Shown: positions 63,273-64,000 of the stretch, piece after piece
Layout: each line of letters starts with the position of its first letter
How positions within the stretch are numbered: position 1 is the stretch's first letter
Assembly (NCBI RefSeq): GCF_019396345.1
Contig: NZ_JAHKRM010000002.1
Span: 310,001 to 374,000 of the forward strand
DNA: 64,000 nucleotides
Direction: 5' to 3'
Origin: Nonomuraea guangzhouensis
GTDB lineage: Bacteria > Actinomycetota > Actinomycetes > Streptosporangiales > Streptosporangiaceae
The notes under the pieces: generated by a model
The model's input: only the letters and a program-made list of their open reading frames with translations
Database searches by the model: none
Told to the model about the DNA's origin: nothing
Program-made: the position numbers and the translations under genes

Positions 63273-64000
63273 GTGAGCGAATTGCCGGTGATCGACATCT
63301 CGCCGCTTCTCTCCGGCTCTCGGGAGACGGATGCCGTCGCGGAGCGGATCGGCGCCGCCTGCCGGGACAGCGGCTTCTTCTACGTCTCGGGCCACGGGGT
63401 CACGCCCGAGCTCGTCGGCCGCCTCGACGCGGCCGCCAGGAGGTTCTTCGAGCTGCCGGTCGAGGTGAAGAACGAGATCTCGATGGAGCGCGGCGGCCGG
63501 GCCTGGCGCGGCTTCTTCCCGGTCGGCGGCGAGCTGACCTCGGGCCGCCCGGACCAGAAGGAAGGCGTCTACTTCGGTGCCGAGGAACCGAAGAGCGACC
63601 TTCCGCTGCGCGGCCCCAACCTGTTCCCCGAGCAGATGCCGGAGCTGCGCGCGGCCGTACTGGACTATCTCGGCACGATGACCGGCGTCGCCCAGGCGGT
63701 CATGTCGGGGATCGCGCTCAGCCTGGATTTGCGCGAGGACTATTTCCGCGCCGGCTATACCGCCGATCCGACCATTCTTTTCCGGATATTTCACTACCCG
63801 CCCGCGGCGCCGGACGAGACCGACGCGTGGGGTGTCGGGGAGCACACCGACTACGGCCTGCTCACCCTCCTCCTCCAGGACGGCAACGGCGGCCTCCAGG
63901 TCCACACGACGCGCGGCTGGATCGACGCGCCGCCGCTGCCTGGCACGTTCGTGTGCAACATCGGCGACATGCTGGACAAGCTGACCGGGGGCCTCTATCG
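63273..64000 (+). CDS. isopenicillin N synthase-like 2OG-Fe(II) oxygenase (partial)
   Basis: The first 242 residues of a non-heme iron oxygenase run off the window end. The N-terminal DIOX_N part ([10 protein letters not shown]...[14 protein letters not shown]...[14 protein letters not shown]) and the start of the double-stranded helix with the HxD iron motif in [15 protein letters not shown] are visible. The distal His and the 2-oxoglutarate Arg lie beyond the end. GTG 63273 is the only reasonable start; ATG 63265 hits a stop after two codons. Confidence 0.9.
   Translation, partial: MSELPVIDISPLLSGSRETDAVAERIGAACRDSGFFYVSGHGVTPELVGRLDAAARRFFELPVEVKNEISMERGGRAWRGFFPVGGELTSGRPDQKEGVYFGAEEPKSDLPLRGPNLFPEQMPELRAAVLDYLGTMTGVAQAVMSGIALSLDLREDYFRAGYTADPTILFRIFHYPPAAPDETDAWGVGEHTDYGLLTLLLQDGNGGLQVHTTRGWIDAPPLPGTFVCNIGDMLDKLTGGLY

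Overview
The window is GC-rich actinomycete DNA. The gene content points to Streptosporangiales, with Nonomuraea or a close relative as the best guess. Indicators are GTG starts and ATGA stop/start overlaps, a znuABC-zur locus, DUF6289-, DUF5937- and DUF1707-type proteins, many TetR-type regulators and a lanthipeptide locus. The genus is an inference and not proven here. No rRNA, tRNA or CRISPR array was seen.

Layout. 0-7 kb: core genes (glyS) and a zinc-uptake operon, znuABC-zur, behind a Zur-box-like site, then an EamA transporter and a CGNR zinc-finger regulator. 7-13 kb: a reductase, an ISL3-type transposase remnant, a secreted peptide, an acyltransferase, and an MFS exporter with its divergent DUF5937 regulator. 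13-21 kb: an envelope/resistance-like block of DUF2089, a membrane protein, SHOCT-like protein, DrrAB-type ABC exporter, an internally deleted P450, DUF1707, a TetR gene divergent from an intact P450, and an ECF-like sigma factor with small membrane proteins. 22-25 kb: a three-gene oxidative-chemistry operon (small alpha+beta protein, DyP peroxidase, catalase-like protein).

25.2-29.9 kb holds the most striking system. Two translationally coupled minus-strand genes encode an RNA ligase-kinase fusion and a four-domain protein: MJ1316-type RNA-end domain, endonuclease/exonuclease/phosphatase (EEP), LigT-like 2H phosphoesterase and poly(A)-polymerase-like nucleotidyltransferase. Together they look like a self-contained RNA end-healing and sealing apparatus.

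30-40 kb: TetR-, Lrp- and GntR-controlled metabolic genes. One is an unusual fusion of a ketoglutarate-semialdehyde-type dehydrogenase to a DehI-like dehalogenase domain, behind an apparently leaderless promoter with an embedded palindrome. 40-42 kb: a TnpB gene broken by one amber codon, plus gene fragments. 42.8-47.6 kb: a compact lanthipeptide locus, with a synthetase carrying LanC zinc ligands (class IV-like), a 37-residue precursor, a strong hairpin and an ABC exporter. 48-54 kb: a prolyl-aminopeptidase-like hydrolase, secreted proteins and a large S8 protease. 53.8-57.7 kb: housekeeping genes uppS, recO, a CDP-alcohol phosphotransferase and DUF5941. 57.8-64 kb: a dead RelE-type toxin beside an intact antitoxin, a repeat-bearing His/Asp-rich protein with a lipoprotein, a GH16 glucanase behind a perfect LacI-type palindrome, a coiled-coil membrane protein and a truncated 2OG-Fe(II) oxygenase.

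Decay is frequent: remnants of ISL3, TetR, LysR, P450, TnpB, SDR, NYN and RelE genes are scattered through the window, as expected of an accessory-rich chromosomal region.
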